NCBI RefSeq assembly: GCF_010119935.1
Contig: NZ_CP048209.1
Coordinates: forward strand, 4,219,001 to 4,283,000
From: Paenibacillus lycopersici
Lineage (GTDB): Bacteria > Bacillota > Bacilli > Paenibacillales > Paenibacillaceae
Direction of reading: 5' to 3'
DNA length: 64,000 nucleotides
Within the stretch, counting starts at the first letter, position 1. Each line of letters starts with the position of its first letter. The notes beneath the pieces were generated by a model. The model did not search any database and was not told the DNA's origin. It saw only the letters and a program-made list of their open reading frames with translations. This document shows positions 1 through 8,528 of this stretch, in pieces. A program made the position numbers and the translations under genes.

Positions 1-1
1 C

Positions 2-784
2 GCCGATACCGTCATTCGCGAAGCAACTATCGGACAGGGGCAACTGTGCGGTGAGTGGGTCATTCCGAACCGCCTTGAGCAAGGAAACGAGAACCGAGCT
101 ATCGTTTATTTTCATGGCGGCGGGTTCGTCGCGGGGACATGTGCCTTTTATCGCGATCTGTGCGCTAGAATCGCACGCGCGAGCGGCATCCGAGTGCTGA
201 TCATCGACTATCGGCTTGCGCCGGAATATCCGTTCCCCGCCGCCAACGACGATTGCCTGCAAGCCTACCGTTCGCTGCTCGCTGACGGATTCAGCGCCCA
301 ACATCTCGTAGTCGGAGGAGACTCCGTCGGGGGCAGCCTTGCGCTCATGACGCTGCTTTCGTTGCGGGACAACGGCGAATCGCTCCCAGCAGGCGCTTTC
401 CTCATTTCTCCGCATACCGATCTCGTCCATTTGGACGGCGAATCGTATACAAGCCGGGCGGCGCTTGATCCAACTGGCAGTCGTGAAGGCAATCGGCAAA
501 TACTGCGCGCATATCTAGGCGGACGCCCGGAGACTCCGCTGCTCTCCCCGTTGCGAATGAACTTGGAGAAACTGCCCGATTTATTGATTCAGGCGGGCGA
601 CCATGAGGTGCTTTTGAGCGATGCGGTGCGGTTGGCCGATCGCGCGCGAGCCGCAGGCGTCCAGGTTGAATTGGAAATATGGGACCAGATGTGGTGCGCG
701 TTTCATCTCATGGCCTTTATGTTGCCGGAAGCACGGCAGGCGATTGCGAATATCGGCCGATTCGTTCAAGCGAGACTGCGATGA
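2..784 (+). CDS. Alpha/beta hydrolase, HSL-type esterase (5' truncated by window edge)
   Basis: The reading frame is open from base 2, so the start codon lies outside the window. The visible 260 residues carry the hormone-sensitive-lipase oxyanion motif HGGGF (about residue 37), the nucleophile elbow GDSVGG with the catalytic serine, a later GDHEVLL segment supplying the acid, and a histidine in the WCAFHLMAF segment. Together these make a complete Ser-Asp-His triad. The family hydrolyses short-chain carboxylic esters in the cytoplasm; the true substrate cannot be read from the sequence. The nucleophile elbow has Val where Ala is usual (GDSAGG). It converges on purT, with a hairpin between them. 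Internal GTG/ATG codons such as 194 are not the start because conserved motifs lie upstream of them. Confidence 0.85.
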   Translation, partial: ADTVIREATIGQGQLCGEWVIPNRLEQGNENRAIVYFHGGGFVAGTCAFYRDLCARIARASGIRVLIIDYRLAPEYPFPAANDDCLQAYRSLLADGFSAQHLVVGGDSVGGSLALMTLLSLRDNGESLPAGAFLISPHTDLVHLDGESYTSRAALDPTGSREGNRQILRAYLGGRPETPLLSPLRMNLEKLPDLLIQAGDHEVLLSDAVRLADRARAAGVQVELEIWDQMWCAFHLMAFMLPEARQAIANIGRFVQARLR

Positions 785-840
785 ACGGACTGGCGGATCG
801 TTGTCCATGCATGTGAATGCAACCGAACCGCACCATAACA

Positions 841-875
841 AACAACCCCGATGCGCGGATGGCACCGGGGTTGTT
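841..875. terminator. Hairpin terminator between the esterase and purT
   Basis: Perfect 10-bp inverted repeat AACAACCCCG / CGGGGTTGTT with a 15-nt loop. It sits between two convergent genes. On the minus strand it is followed by a T-rich stretch, so it best fits purT; it may also stop rightward transcription. Confidence 0.7.
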
Positions 876-905
876 GTTCGTCCAAGGAAGGCATGCAGGT
901 ATCGT

Positions 906-2084
906 TTATTCGTAGCGGATCGTTAACGATTGCGCGGCCTGCTTGGCCAGCGCGCGCGCCTGTTCCGCGTCGTCGGCCGTACTGAGCGCGACGGCCATTC
1001 GGCGTCCCGGCTTCGTGACAGGCTTGCCGAATACGCGAACCTGCGTGTTCGGTACCGCGAGCGCATGCGCTAAGCCGTCGATCTGGAACGTGTCCGAATC
1101 GCGGTCAGCCTTGAGCGTGTACGTCGCGCCTGGCGTGAGCAGCCGGATCGTCGGGATCGGGAAGCCCAGAATCGCGCGCGCGTGCAGCGCGAACTCGGAC
1201 AGATCCTGCGTCGCCATCGTGACCATGCCGGTGTCGTGGGGACGCGGGGAAACTTCGCTGAACAGAACGCCTTCCTTCGTCAGGAACAGCTCCACGCCAT
1301 AGATGCCGAAGCCGCCCAGTTCGTCCGTTACGGCGCGGGCGATCGCTTCCGCTTCGGCGATTTGCTGTGCCGTCATATCATGCGGCTGCCATGATTCGAT
1401 GTAGTCGCCGTCCTTCTGCACATGGCCGATCGGCGCGCAGAACGACGTGCCGGACGCGGAACGCACGGTGAGCAGCGTAATTTCCGAGTCGAAACGGACG
1501 AACCCTTCGACGATGACGCGCTGCTTCTTCGCGCGGCCGCCGTCCATGGCGTACTGCCAGCAGGCTTCGGCGTCGACTTCGGTTTTGCAGACGCTCTGGC
1601 CTTTGCCGGAGGAGCTCATGATCGGCTTGATGACGCATGGCGTGCCAAGCTCCGCCACGGCCGCTTTCAGCTCGTCCAGCGTATCGGCGAAGCGGTACGG
1701 CGCGGTAGGCAAGCCGAGCTTTTCCGCGGCCAGGCGGCGAATGCCCTCGCGGTCCATCGTCAGCAGCGCGGCGCGGGCGGTCGGAATGACGTTCCAGCCT
1801 TCCTGCTCCAGCTCGACGAGCGCGCTCGTCGCGATCGCTTCGATTTCGGGCACGATCAGATCCGGCGTTTCTTTCAGAATGAGTTCCCGGAGCGCTTCGG
1901 GGTCGAGCATATCAATGACATGCGAGCGGTGCGCGACTTGCATCGCGGGCGCATGCTCGTAGCGGTCGACGGCAATCGTCTCGATGCCGAGCCGCTGCGC
2001 TTCGATGATGACCTCTTTGCCGAGCTCGCCGGAGCCGAGCAGCATGATTTTACGGGCAGTGGATGAATACGGCGAACCATACAT
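906..2084 (-). CDS. purT: Formate-dependent phosphoribosylglycinamide formyltransferase (GAR transformylase 2)
   Basis: Adds a formyl group from free formate to GAR using ATP, the folate-independent version of purine step 3. The 392 residues match the usual PurT length. The N-terminal pre-ATP-grasp segment has [11 protein letters not shown], and the EIEAIAT segment typical of PurT follows. The ATP-grasp core has [12 protein letters not shown] (glycine-rich loop) and, near the end, [11 protein letters not shown] for metal and substrate binding. The ATG at 2084 is preceded by a GGGAGG Shine-Dalgarno site about 10 nt upstream. It stands alone with no other pur gene near it. The 108-bp gap upstream contains a GC-rich inverted repeat (GCGGCGT/ACGCCGC) but no U-tract, so I do not call it a terminator. 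Confidence 0.95.
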   Translation of the reverse strand: MYGSPYSSTARKIMLLGSGELGKEVIIEAQRLGIETIAVDRYEHAPAMQVAHRSHVIDMLDPEALRELILKETPDLIVPEIEAIATSALVELEQEGWNVIPTARAALLTMDREGIRRLAAEKLGLPTAPYRFADTLDELKAAVAELGTPCVIKPIMSSSGKGQSVCKTEVDAEACWQYAMDGGRAKKQRVIVEGFVRFDSEITLLTVRSASGTSFCAPIGHVQKDGDYIESWQPHDMTAQQIAEAEAIARAVTDELGGFGIYGVELFLTKEGVLFSEVSPRPHDTGMVTMATQDLSEFALHARAILGFPIPTIRLLTPGATYTLKADRDSDTFQIDGLAHALAVPNTQVRVFGKPVTKPGRRMAVALSTADDAEQARALAKQAAQSLTIRYE

Positions 2085-2192
2085 AACAGAAAGAACCTCC
2101 CAGGGAAGATGCGTGCCGCCGCGGCGTCAACGCCGCGTGCAGACACGCGTATTTCCTTCCATTGTGGAGGTTCCGTCCCGAAAAAGCAAGAA

Positions 2193-4025
2193 TTAGGCCG
2201 ACAAAAAGCGGTACTGCGCTTCGATCAATCCGTTGTACGTGCCCTTGTGGCGGATGAGCTCTTCGTGGTTGCCCTGCTCGACGATTTGACCGTGATCCAG
2301 CACGACGATCCGGTCCGCGTTGCGGATGGTCGACAGCCGGTGCGCGACGATGAACGACGTCCGGCCTTTAAGCAGTGTCTTGAGCGCTTCCTGGATCTTC
2401 AGCTCGGTCTCGGTATCGATGCTCGCCGTCGCCTCGTCGAGGATCAGGACGCGAGGATCGGCCAGCAGCGCGCGCGCGAAGGACAGCAGCTGGCGCTGAC
2501 CCATCGACAAAATGTTGCCGCGCTCCTGAACCTGCGTATCGTACCCGTCCGGTAAATTCATGATGAAATCATGCGCGTCAACCGCTGTCGCAGCCTTGAC
2601 GATTTCGTCGTCGGTCGCGTCCAGACGCCCGAAACGAATGTTATCGCGAATCGTGCCCGAGAAAATAAACGTATCCTGCAGCACGACGCCGACCTGCGAA
2701 CGGAGACTTTCCAGACTGACGTTCCGAATATCGATGCCGTCTACCTTCACCGCGCCTTCTACCGGATCGTAGAACCGGCAGAGCAGGTTCATGATCGTAC
2801 TCTTGCCGGAGCCGGTATGGCCGACGAGCGCAATCGTCTCGCCCGCTTTGACGTGCAGGTCGATGCCTTTAAGCGCCGGACGTCCCTTCTCGTATTCGAA
2901 GACGATGTTCTCGAAGTGGACGTCGCCGAAAATCCGCGGCAGATCGCGGGCTTCCGTCAGTTCGCCGACCGTCGGCTCCTCGTCGATGAATTCGAAGATC
3001 CGCTCGGAGGAAGCCATTGCGATCAGCAGCTGCGCGTACATTTGCCCCAGCCGGTTGATCGGATCCCAGAAGTTGCCGACATAGTTGGCGAAGCCGACGA
3101 GCACGCCGACCGTGATCGCGCCGGTCATGATCAGATGGGAGCCGAACCAGAACAGGATGAGCGTGCCGATGGCGGAGGTGATCTCGATGATCGGTCCGAA
3201 CGCCTGGTTCAGCGCCGATGCCTTGTTCCACGCTTTGATGTTCGTCTGGTTAATGCCCTGGAAGAAGCTGAAGTTCGCTTTCTCCTGCGTATACGACTGG
3301 GTTACGCGCATCCCCTGGATGCTTTCGTTCAAATGCGCGTTGATGCGGGACTGCTTCATCCGCACGTCCTGCCAGGCGAAGCGGATCCGTCTGCGCAGCG
3401 CCGTGGACACGACGAACATGAGCGGAACGGTAACCATGATCGCAATGCCGAGCTGGAAGTTCCAGAAGAGCAAAATAATGACGATCCCGACCAGCTGCAC
3501 CATATCCATCATCAAGTTGACAACGCCGTTCGTGAACAGATCCTGCAGGGCGTTGACGTCGTTCGTCACCCGTACGAGAACGGATCCGGCAGGCCGCTTG
3601 TCGAAGAACCGGAACGACAGCTTCTGGATATGACGGAACAAATCGTGACGAAGATCGTAGATGACCTGCTGGCCGATGATATTCGTGTATTTAATCCGGT
3701 ACGTGTTGGCCGCCCATTGAATAATATACAGGGCCAGCATCATTGCGCCGTACATGTAAAGCTTCGAGAGGCTCGGATCGCCGGCCTTCGGATTGATCGC
3801 ATCGTCGATCGCCTTGATGAACAAGGCGGGAATCGCGAGCCGCGTCAGCGTGCCGAGCAGCATCGGGATCAGGATGACCGGCACCAGCTTCTTGCGGTAA
3901 GGCTTCATGTAGGTGAATAGACGGCTCACCTGCGCCCAGTTAAAGGGCTTCTCGATCGCATCGTCATCCTTGTATATAAAACGTTCGTTAGCGGCGCGGG
4001 GCTGCTTCGTTTCCTGCTGGCTCAC
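2193..4025 (-). CDS. ABC exporter half-transporter, BmrD/YheH-like subunit
   Basis: A 610-residue fused membrane and ATPase half-transporter. Six hydrophobic segments fill about residues 40-320. The nucleotide-binding domain has Walker A GHTGSGKST, the variant signature LSMGQ, and Walker B LILDEATASID with the catalytic glutamate intact, followed by the H-loop AHRLST. It overlaps the upstream partner gene by 4 nt (ATGA), so the two are translationally coupled and almost certainly form a heterodimer. Known pairs of this architecture (BmrCD, LmrCD, TM287/288) expel drugs and lipophilic compounds. This subunit contributes the canonical Walker B glutamate and a non-canonical signature, exactly the asymmetry expected when its partner has the degenerate Walker B. 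Substrate unknown. Confidence 0.85.
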   Translation of the reverse strand: MSQQETKQPRAANERFIYKDDDAIEKPFNWAQVSRLFTYMKPYRKKLVPVILIPMLLGTLTRLAIPALFIKAIDDAINPKAGDPSLSKLYMYGAMMLALYIIQWAANTYRIKYTNIIGQQVIYDLRHDLFRHIQKLSFRFFDKRPAGSVLVRVTNDVNALQDLFTNGVVNLMMDMVQLVGIVIILLFWNFQLGIAIMVTVPLMFVVSTALRRRIRFAWQDVRMKQSRINAHLNESIQGMRVTQSYTQEKANFSFFQGINQTNIKAWNKASALNQAFGPIIEITSAIGTLILFWFGSHLIMTGAITVGVLVGFANYVGNFWDPINRLGQMYAQLLIAMASSERIFEFIDEEPTVGELTEARDLPRIFGDVHFENIVFEYEKGRPALKGIDLHVKAGETIALVGHTGSGKSTIMNLLCRFYDPVEGAVKVDGIDIRNVSLESLRSQVGVVLQDTFIFSGTIRDNIRFGRLDATDDEIVKAATAVDAHDFIMNLPDGYDTQVQERGNILSMGQRQLLSFARALLADPRVLILDEATASIDTETELKIQEALKTLLKGRTSFIVAHRLSTIRNADRIVVLDHGQIVEQGNHEELIRHKGTYNGLIEAQYRFLSA

Positions 4026-5803
4026 TGTACGACCCCTCTTTCAACTTTGGCAATGATTTCGTCGGCGGTCATCGGACGGTCGGCGTATTGTATATCGTAC
4101 GTGTCCCGGTATCTTCCCGGAACCTGAATCAGTTGATCATGCGTTCCGCGCTGCACGATATGGCCATCCTCCAGCACGAGAATTTCGTCGGCGTGGCGGA
4201 GGGACGAAATCCGGTGGGCGATGACGAACGTCGTGCGGCCCGCCATAACTTCCTTGAAGCCTGCTTGAATTTCATGCTCGGTTTCCATATCGACCGCGCT
4301 TGTCGCATCGTCGAGAATGAGAATCCGCGGATTCTTGATCAGCGCCCTCGCGATCGCGATCCGCTGCTTCTGACCGCCCGAGAGCCCCATGCCGCGCTCG
4401 CCGACGACCGTGTCATAGCCTTCCGGCAGCTCCATGATGAAATCATGCGCCTTGGCCAGCTTGGCGGCCTGAACGATTTGCTCCATCGTTACGTGCTCGA
4501 TGCCGTAGGCGATATTGTCGCGGATCGAGCAGGAGAACAGGAACGTCTCCTGGAACACGAGCGAGATCTGCTTGCGCAGGCTGTCGAGCGACAGATCGCG
4601 GATATCGATCCCGTCGAGGGTAATGTCGCCGGTCTTGACGTTGTACGCGCGCATCAGCAGCTGGACGATCGTCGATTTGCCGGATCCTGTCGGCCCGAGC
4701 AGGCCGATGACCATGCCCGGCTTGGCATCGATATTGATGTTCGTCAGCGCGGCCGTTTTATCCGCGTAGTTGAACGTGACGTTATGGAATTCCACATGGC
4801 CCCGGACTTTGCTGTCGTCCAGCACGAACGGGTTCTCGTTGTCTTTCACGTGCACGTATTCGTTCAGCAAGCCGACCAGCCGTTCGCCGGAAGCTTTCGT
4901 TTGCGTGTAGTTGTTGATCTGGAACCCGACGCTCCACATCGGACCGATGATGTACCACAGCATGCTGTAGAAGGCGACCATCTGCCCGAGCGTGATGGAA
5001 CCGTGGATAACGAGCGTGCCGCCGGACACGACCAGAATAACGACGCTGAGGCTGCCGAGCAGTTCCATGATCGGGAAGTAGCGGCCCCACAGGCTCGATG
5101 CGCCGATCTGATTGTTCTTGTACGACTCGCTGCGCTTCGAGAACTTATCCATCTCGAACGATTCCCGCGCGAACGCTTTGACCGTCCGGACGCCGGTAAT
5201 GTTCTCTTGCACCGCCGTCGTCAGGTTGCTCATCGCCTGCCGCATTTCCCGGAAGGCCGGGTGGATGCGCTTCTCGAACCGCATAGCGGTGAAAGCCAGG
5301 AACGGCATCGTGCACAGCGTGATCAGCGTAAGCTGCCAATGAATCGAGAACATCATGATCGCTCCGAAAATAACCATCAAAAACATGTTCAGCAGCTGCG
5401 TGAACCCGAAGCCGATAAAGTTCCGCACCGCTTCGAGATCGGCCGTCAGGCGGGACATCAAGTCGCCGGTCTTGGCCGTGTCGTAGTATTGATTGGACAA
5501 GGTTTGCAGCTTGTCGTAGCAGGCGTTCCGCAGGCGGAAGGCGACCCGGTTGCCGAGCCGGCCGCCGAATAAGCCGGACAGGAAGCCCATGCTGCCTTTG
5601 ACGAAAACGACGCCGACAACGGCGAGCGACAGCGCTGGCACCCAGGTGAATTTTTTAGGAACGATGACATCATCGATAAGGACGCGAAGTAAGTTCGGAT
5701 ACACGAGTCCGAGCGCGGTTGCGCACATCATGAAGAAGACCGAAGCGAATAAATTTCTACGTTCGACCCAGTAATACGGTTTTAGCTGCCTGAAGACATC
5801 CAA
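4022..5803 (-). CDS. ABC exporter half-transporter, BmrC/YheI-like subunit with degenerate Walker B
   Basis: Partner of the adjacent gene, with the same architecture: six membrane segments, then Walker A GPTGSGKST, canonical signature LSGGQ, and Walker B LILDDATSAVD, where aspartate replaces the catalytic glutamate. That substitution is the hallmark of the inactive-site subunit in heterodimeric exporters such as BmrC. The open frame extends upstream to a TTG at 5878, but that region has no convincing ribosome site and reads as unstructured sequence. I favour the in-frame TTG at 5803 (MDVFRQLKPYYW...), which follows AGGGAGAG by about 10 nt. The start remains uncertain, so the protein is 593 or 618 residues long. 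Confidence 0.83.
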   Translation of the reverse strand: MDVFRQLKPYYWVERRNLFASVFFMMCATALGLVYPNLLRVLIDDVIVPKKFTWVPALSLAVVGVVFVKGSMGFLSGLFGGRLGNRVAFRLRNACYDKLQTLSNQYYDTAKTGDLMSRLTADLEAVRNFIGFGFTQLLNMFLMVIFGAIMMFSIHWQLTLITLCTMPFLAFTAMRFEKRIHPAFREMRQAMSNLTTAVQENITGVRTVKAFARESFEMDKFSKRSESYKNNQIGASSLWGRYFPIMELLGSLSVVILVVSGGTLVIHGSITLGQMVAFYSMLWYIIGPMWSVGFQINNYTQTKASGERLVGLLNEYVHVKDNENPFVLDDSKVRGHVEFHNVTFNYADKTAALTNINIDAKPGMVIGLLGPTGSGKSTIVQLLMRAYNVKTGDITLDGIDIRDLSLDSLRKQISLVFQETFLFSCSIRDNIAYGIEHVTMEQIVQAAKLAKAHDFIMELPEGYDTVVGERGMGLSGGQKQRIAIARALIKNPRILILDDATSAVDMETEHEIQAGFKEVMAGRTTFVIAHRISSLRHADEILVLEDGHIVQRGTHDQLIQVPGRYRDTYDIQYADRPMTADEIIAKVERGVVQ

Positions 5804-5944
5804 TTGGGTAACACTCTCCCTGTGCTGTTTTGAACTGCTTTTGAGCCTGCCTCCAAGCATGAATGCGCTTAAAGCCAATCCGCGCCGTAAGGCCTATCGG
5901 GAAGCCGCGAACCGCGCCAGAATCGTTCGGAACGGCTGCTTCTT

Positions 5945-6034
5945 CTAGATATGACTGAATATTAACAGCATGAGTCCGGTACGGCAAACAGAGTGCTGCG
6001 TCATATAGTTGACAATATTCGCTTCCTCTTCCAT
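5945..6034 (-). CDS. Possible 29-residue leader ORF upstream of the ABC exporter operon
   Basis: ATG at 6034 opens a short frame (MEEEANIVNYM...) ending at a TAG about 140 nt before the exporter start. In B. subtilis the homologous bmrCD operon is controlled by a translated leader (bmrB) through ribosome-mediated attenuation, which is why this frame is listed. No good Shine-Dalgarno site and no clear terminator/antiterminator pair are visible here, so support is weak. Confidence 0.22.
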   Translation of the reverse strand: MEEEANIVNYMTQHSVCRTGLMLLIFSHI

Positions 6035-6235
6035 CCTGCTCAAAAGTAAGGGGGTATTCTTCGATATCGTCTCAAATCAGGCAAATAAGGCCATTTTCCT
6101 CCGTTTTTGCACTTTTGCCGCTGTTTTTGCATGATTTATTTTTCATGGAAAATCGGCGGGAAAAGCCGTCGCTACGCGTGCTTGCTCGTCGACATACGGC
6201 AGACAATCCGATGGAGGACAACGGCTGCCTTCTAA

Positions 6236-7060
6236 AGGGGATTCCCCCTTGGGGCAGGACTTCGGGGCAGGGGCGGTTGGTATGGATGTAAATCCCGGTA
6301 ACCTTGCAAAGAATCTCACCCAACTGCCGCAGAACAGCGTAAAAGTCGAAAAGCTGCTATTCGGGCAACTTTATTCATTCCTGACCTGCGGACAGGATTT
6401 TGCTGAGGGGCAGAGCGTTTCGGGCCTGAATTCCTGCCTGAGGGCAGGATTTCGCCGGGGACAGGCCGGTTCGGGCTTGAATTCCTGCCTATGGGCAGGA
6501 TTGGGCTGGGGGGGTAGAGCGATTCGGGCTTGAATTCCTGCCTATGGGCAGGATTTGGCTGGGACAGGGCGGTTCGGGCTTGAATTCCTGCCTATGGGCA
6601 GGATTTCGCCGGGAGTAGAGCGATTCGGGCCTGAAATCCTGCCTATGGGCAGGATTTCGCCGGGGGTAGAGCGATTCGGACTTGAAATCCTGCCTATGGG
6701 CAGGATTTCGCCACAGTAGACTTGCAAAGAGCCTCACACACCTGCTGCAGAATAGCAACAATGCCGACAAGTTGTCATTCAGGCAACTTTACCCGCCACT
6801 TACCGGCAAAGATGCCGATAATGTTGTCATTCGGACAACTTTAATCGCCGCAGACCGGCAAAAATGCGGGTAATGTTGTCATTCGGGCAACTTTACCCAC
6901 CGTAGAGGATTTCACCGGAGGCAGACCGTTTCGGGCTTGAAATCCTGCCTTTGGGCAGGATTTCTGAGCTGCGGCAAGTGAAGTAGGCAGGAATTCTGCC
7001 TCCCCGGCATGATTTCGGAGCTGAGGCAGGTAGAGCGGCGAGTAGAGCGAGCAAATGGCG
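6236..7060. repeat. Gene-free array of hairpin repeats (51-bp and about 52-bp units)
   Basis: No credible gene lies between 6035 and 7145. Six tandem copies of a unit of about 51 bp (near 6430, 6482, 6534, 6584, 6636 and 6686, plus a stray at 6939) are centred on the palindrome TCCTGCCTATGGGCAGGA. Each is followed by a TTTCGCCGGGGNTAGAG-type linker. A second family of about 52 bp is centred on GTTGTCATTCGGACAAC (near 6771, 6823, 6873, with a degenerate copy near 6355). A TTGCAAAGA-CTCAC-CTGC-GCAGAA stretch occurs at both 6304 and 6722. Open frames across the array exist only because 51 is a multiple of 3; they lack ribosome sites. Confidence 0.8.
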
Positions 7061-7109
7061 CTGCCAGAGTATCGCTCGGCGCGCGGGATGCGACATTCAG
7101 AGGCAAACA

Positions 7110-7132
7110 AGCGGCGGGATCGCCCCGCCGCT
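7110..7132 (-). terminator. Terminator of the siderophore-binding lipoprotein gene
   Basis: Stem AGCGGCGGG / CCCGCCGCT with a 5-nt loop, followed on the minus strand by TTGTTT. It lies 13 bp beyond the stop codon. Confidence 0.8.
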
Positions 7133-7145
7133 CGCAGATAATGGT

Positions 7146-8174
7146 TTATTTCAGAAAACCTTTCTTGAAAATGTCCAGTAAGTATTCCAGCGTCGTCGGA
7201 TCGCTGTACGAAGACGCTTCCGTGTCGATCTCGATGACATGGCCGTTCTTGACGGCCGGAATGTTCTTCCACGCCGCCGTCTTCATGAACGAATTATCGC
7301 CGGTTGCGCTGCGGCTCAGCACGAGGTAATCGCCTGCATACGTGCCGACCTGCTCGGACGACAGCGTGTAGTAGCCAGGGCCGAGCGCGTCGGCTTTGAC
7401 TTTCTCGGGCATCTTCAGGCCCATCGCCTGGTAGATCAGCTCCGTGCCGCGCGCCCAGTTGTCGCCGAACACGTAGAACGCCTTCGCATCCGTCTCCATG
7501 ACCGATACCGTTGCGTTCTCGCCGATTTTCGCCTTGATTTCCTTGCCCGCTTCCGCGGCGCGCTGCTTAAAGTCGTCGACCCACGCCTGCGCTTCCTTCT
7601 CTTTGTTCAGCAGCTTGCCGATTTCGATCTGCTGGTTCAGATAGTCCAGCTTGCCCCAGGTATACACGATCGTCGGCGCGATCTCCTTCAGCTTGTCGAG
7701 ATTCTTGTTGTACGAACCGGCAATGATCAGATCCGGGTTCAATTCGATGATCTTCTCCAGGCTCTCGTCCGATACGACCTCCACGCCCTTCAGTTTCTCG
7801 GTGAACAGCGGGTTCTTGTTCGTCCATTCGTCCACCCCGACGATCGTGCCGTCCAACGAGAGAACGTTCGGCGCGTTCGTCAGCGCGATGATGCGCTTCG
7901 GAGCAGCCGGTACTTCGACCGGTCCGGTCTCGGACTGATAGGTAATGGTTCCCGTTGCCGCAGCGGCGTTATCGGCTTGCGCGTTGCCGGACGCGTCCGT
8001 ATCTTGGGCAGACGCGCCGGCTGCGTCGCCGGATGCATTGGTTCCGTTATTCGCAGCATTAGCCGAATTGCCGGTTGCCGCATTGTTCGCCGTGTTGGCA
8101 TTGTTGTTGTTCCCGCAGGCGCTGACCGCAAGCAGCATGAGCAGCATGAACGGGAGGAAAAGCATTTTCTTCAT
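7146..8174 (-). CDS. Iron-siderophore ABC transporter substrate-binding lipoprotein
   Basis: A 342-residue class III (BtuF/FhuD-type) binding protein. The start chosen is the ATG at 8174, preceded by AAGGAG. It gives a short lysine-containing n-region, a hydrophobic core and the lipobox LAVSACG, so the mature protein is lipid-anchored at Cys on the outer face of the membrane. A spacer of about 65 residues rich in Asn, Ala and Gly follows. Then comes the periplasmic-binding-protein fold, with ALTNAPNVLSLDGTIVGVDEW and ELNPDLIIAGSYNKNLDKL typical of metal-chelate binders. A Fur box lies in its promoter, so iron should repress it. No permease or ATPase gene is adjacent; it probably works with a FecCD-type permease encoded elsewhere. 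Confidence 0.9.
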   Translation of the reverse strand: MKKMLFLPFMLLMLLAVSACGNNNNANTANNAATGNSANAANNGTNASGDAAGASAQDTDASGNAQADNAAAATGTITYQSETGPVEVPAAPKRIIALTNAPNVLSLDGTIVGVDEWTNKNPLFTEKLKGVEVVSDESLEKIIELNPDLIIAGSYNKNLDKLKEIAPTIVYTWGKLDYLNQQIEIGKLLNKEKEAQAWVDDFKQRAAEAGKEIKAKIGENATVSVMETDAKAFYVFGDNWARGTELIYQAMGLKMPEKVKADALGPGYYTLSSEQVGTYAGDYLVLSRSATGDNSFMKTAAWKNIPAVKNGHVIEIDTEASSYSDPTTLEYLLDIFKKGFLK

Positions 8175-8203
8175 GACCCAATCTCCTTCTACTCTTGTCT
8201 TCG

Positions 8204-8231
8204 ATAGTATGATAATGATTATCAATATCAA
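8204..8231 (-). promoter_or_regulatory. Sigma-A promoter of the siderophore-binding protein gene
   Basis: On the minus strand: -35 TTGATA (8226-8231), a 16-bp spacer and -10 TACTAT (8204-8209). The Fur box occupies the spacer, the classic arrangement for repression. Confidence 0.7.
8211..8229. promoter_or_regulatory. Fur box
   Basis: GATAATGATTATCAATATC matches the 19-bp Fur consensus GATAATGATTATCATTATC at 18 of 19 positions. It lies 37 bp upstream of the lipoprotein start codon, inside the promoter spacer. Predicts repression by Fe2+-Fur. Confidence 0.88.
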
Positions 8232-8445
8232 CAATTACTTACTTTAATACACCCCCCCATTCCCTGTCAACGATAAAAACGCCGGTCCTTCGCAATTCGC
8301 GGCGCTTATGCATGCTCGCAGGATTGCAAACTCGATTTCGCACACGGAAGCTTGTACGCAAAGCATCTAATAAACATGAACAGAAGAGAATCCGATATGG
8401 TAGCTTAATCTAAAAGCATCAACAATAACAAATAGCAAAAAAACA
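8232..8445. other. Intergenic stretch without a recognised gene
   Basis: AT-richer than its surroundings. On the minus strand it contains a TTGACA near 8264-8269 that could serve as an alternative upstream -35, and otherwise no open frame with a ribosome site. Nothing further seen. Confidence 0.5.
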
Positions 8446-8488
8446 AACAAGCTTATCGCGCGAATTGGTTTTCGCGGATAAGCTTGTT
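8446..8488 (-). terminator. Strong terminator of the dynamin gene
   Basis: Long hairpin: AACAAGCTTATC pairs with GATAAGCTTGTT and CGCGAA with TTCGCG around a short loop. On the minus strand a T-tract (GTTTGTTTTTTTG) follows. Confidence 0.88.
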
Positions 8489-8528
8489 CATCAGCCTTCA
8501 TCCTTCGTACGGCCGCGCATCGACCTGA

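Noticed and set aside
2085..2192. GC-rich inverted repeat upstream of purT as a terminator or riboswitch
   Set aside because: No U-tract and none of the conserved purine-riboswitch core bases seen.
6430..6706. CRISPR-like repeat array
   Set aside because: The whole 51-bp unit repeats, including the linker; there are no unique spacers and no cas genes.
6489..6770. Minus-strand frame encoding a 17-residue repeat protein over the 51-bp array
   Set aside because: The open frame follows from a 51-bp period without stops; no ribosome site, no start context, and units differ by small indels.
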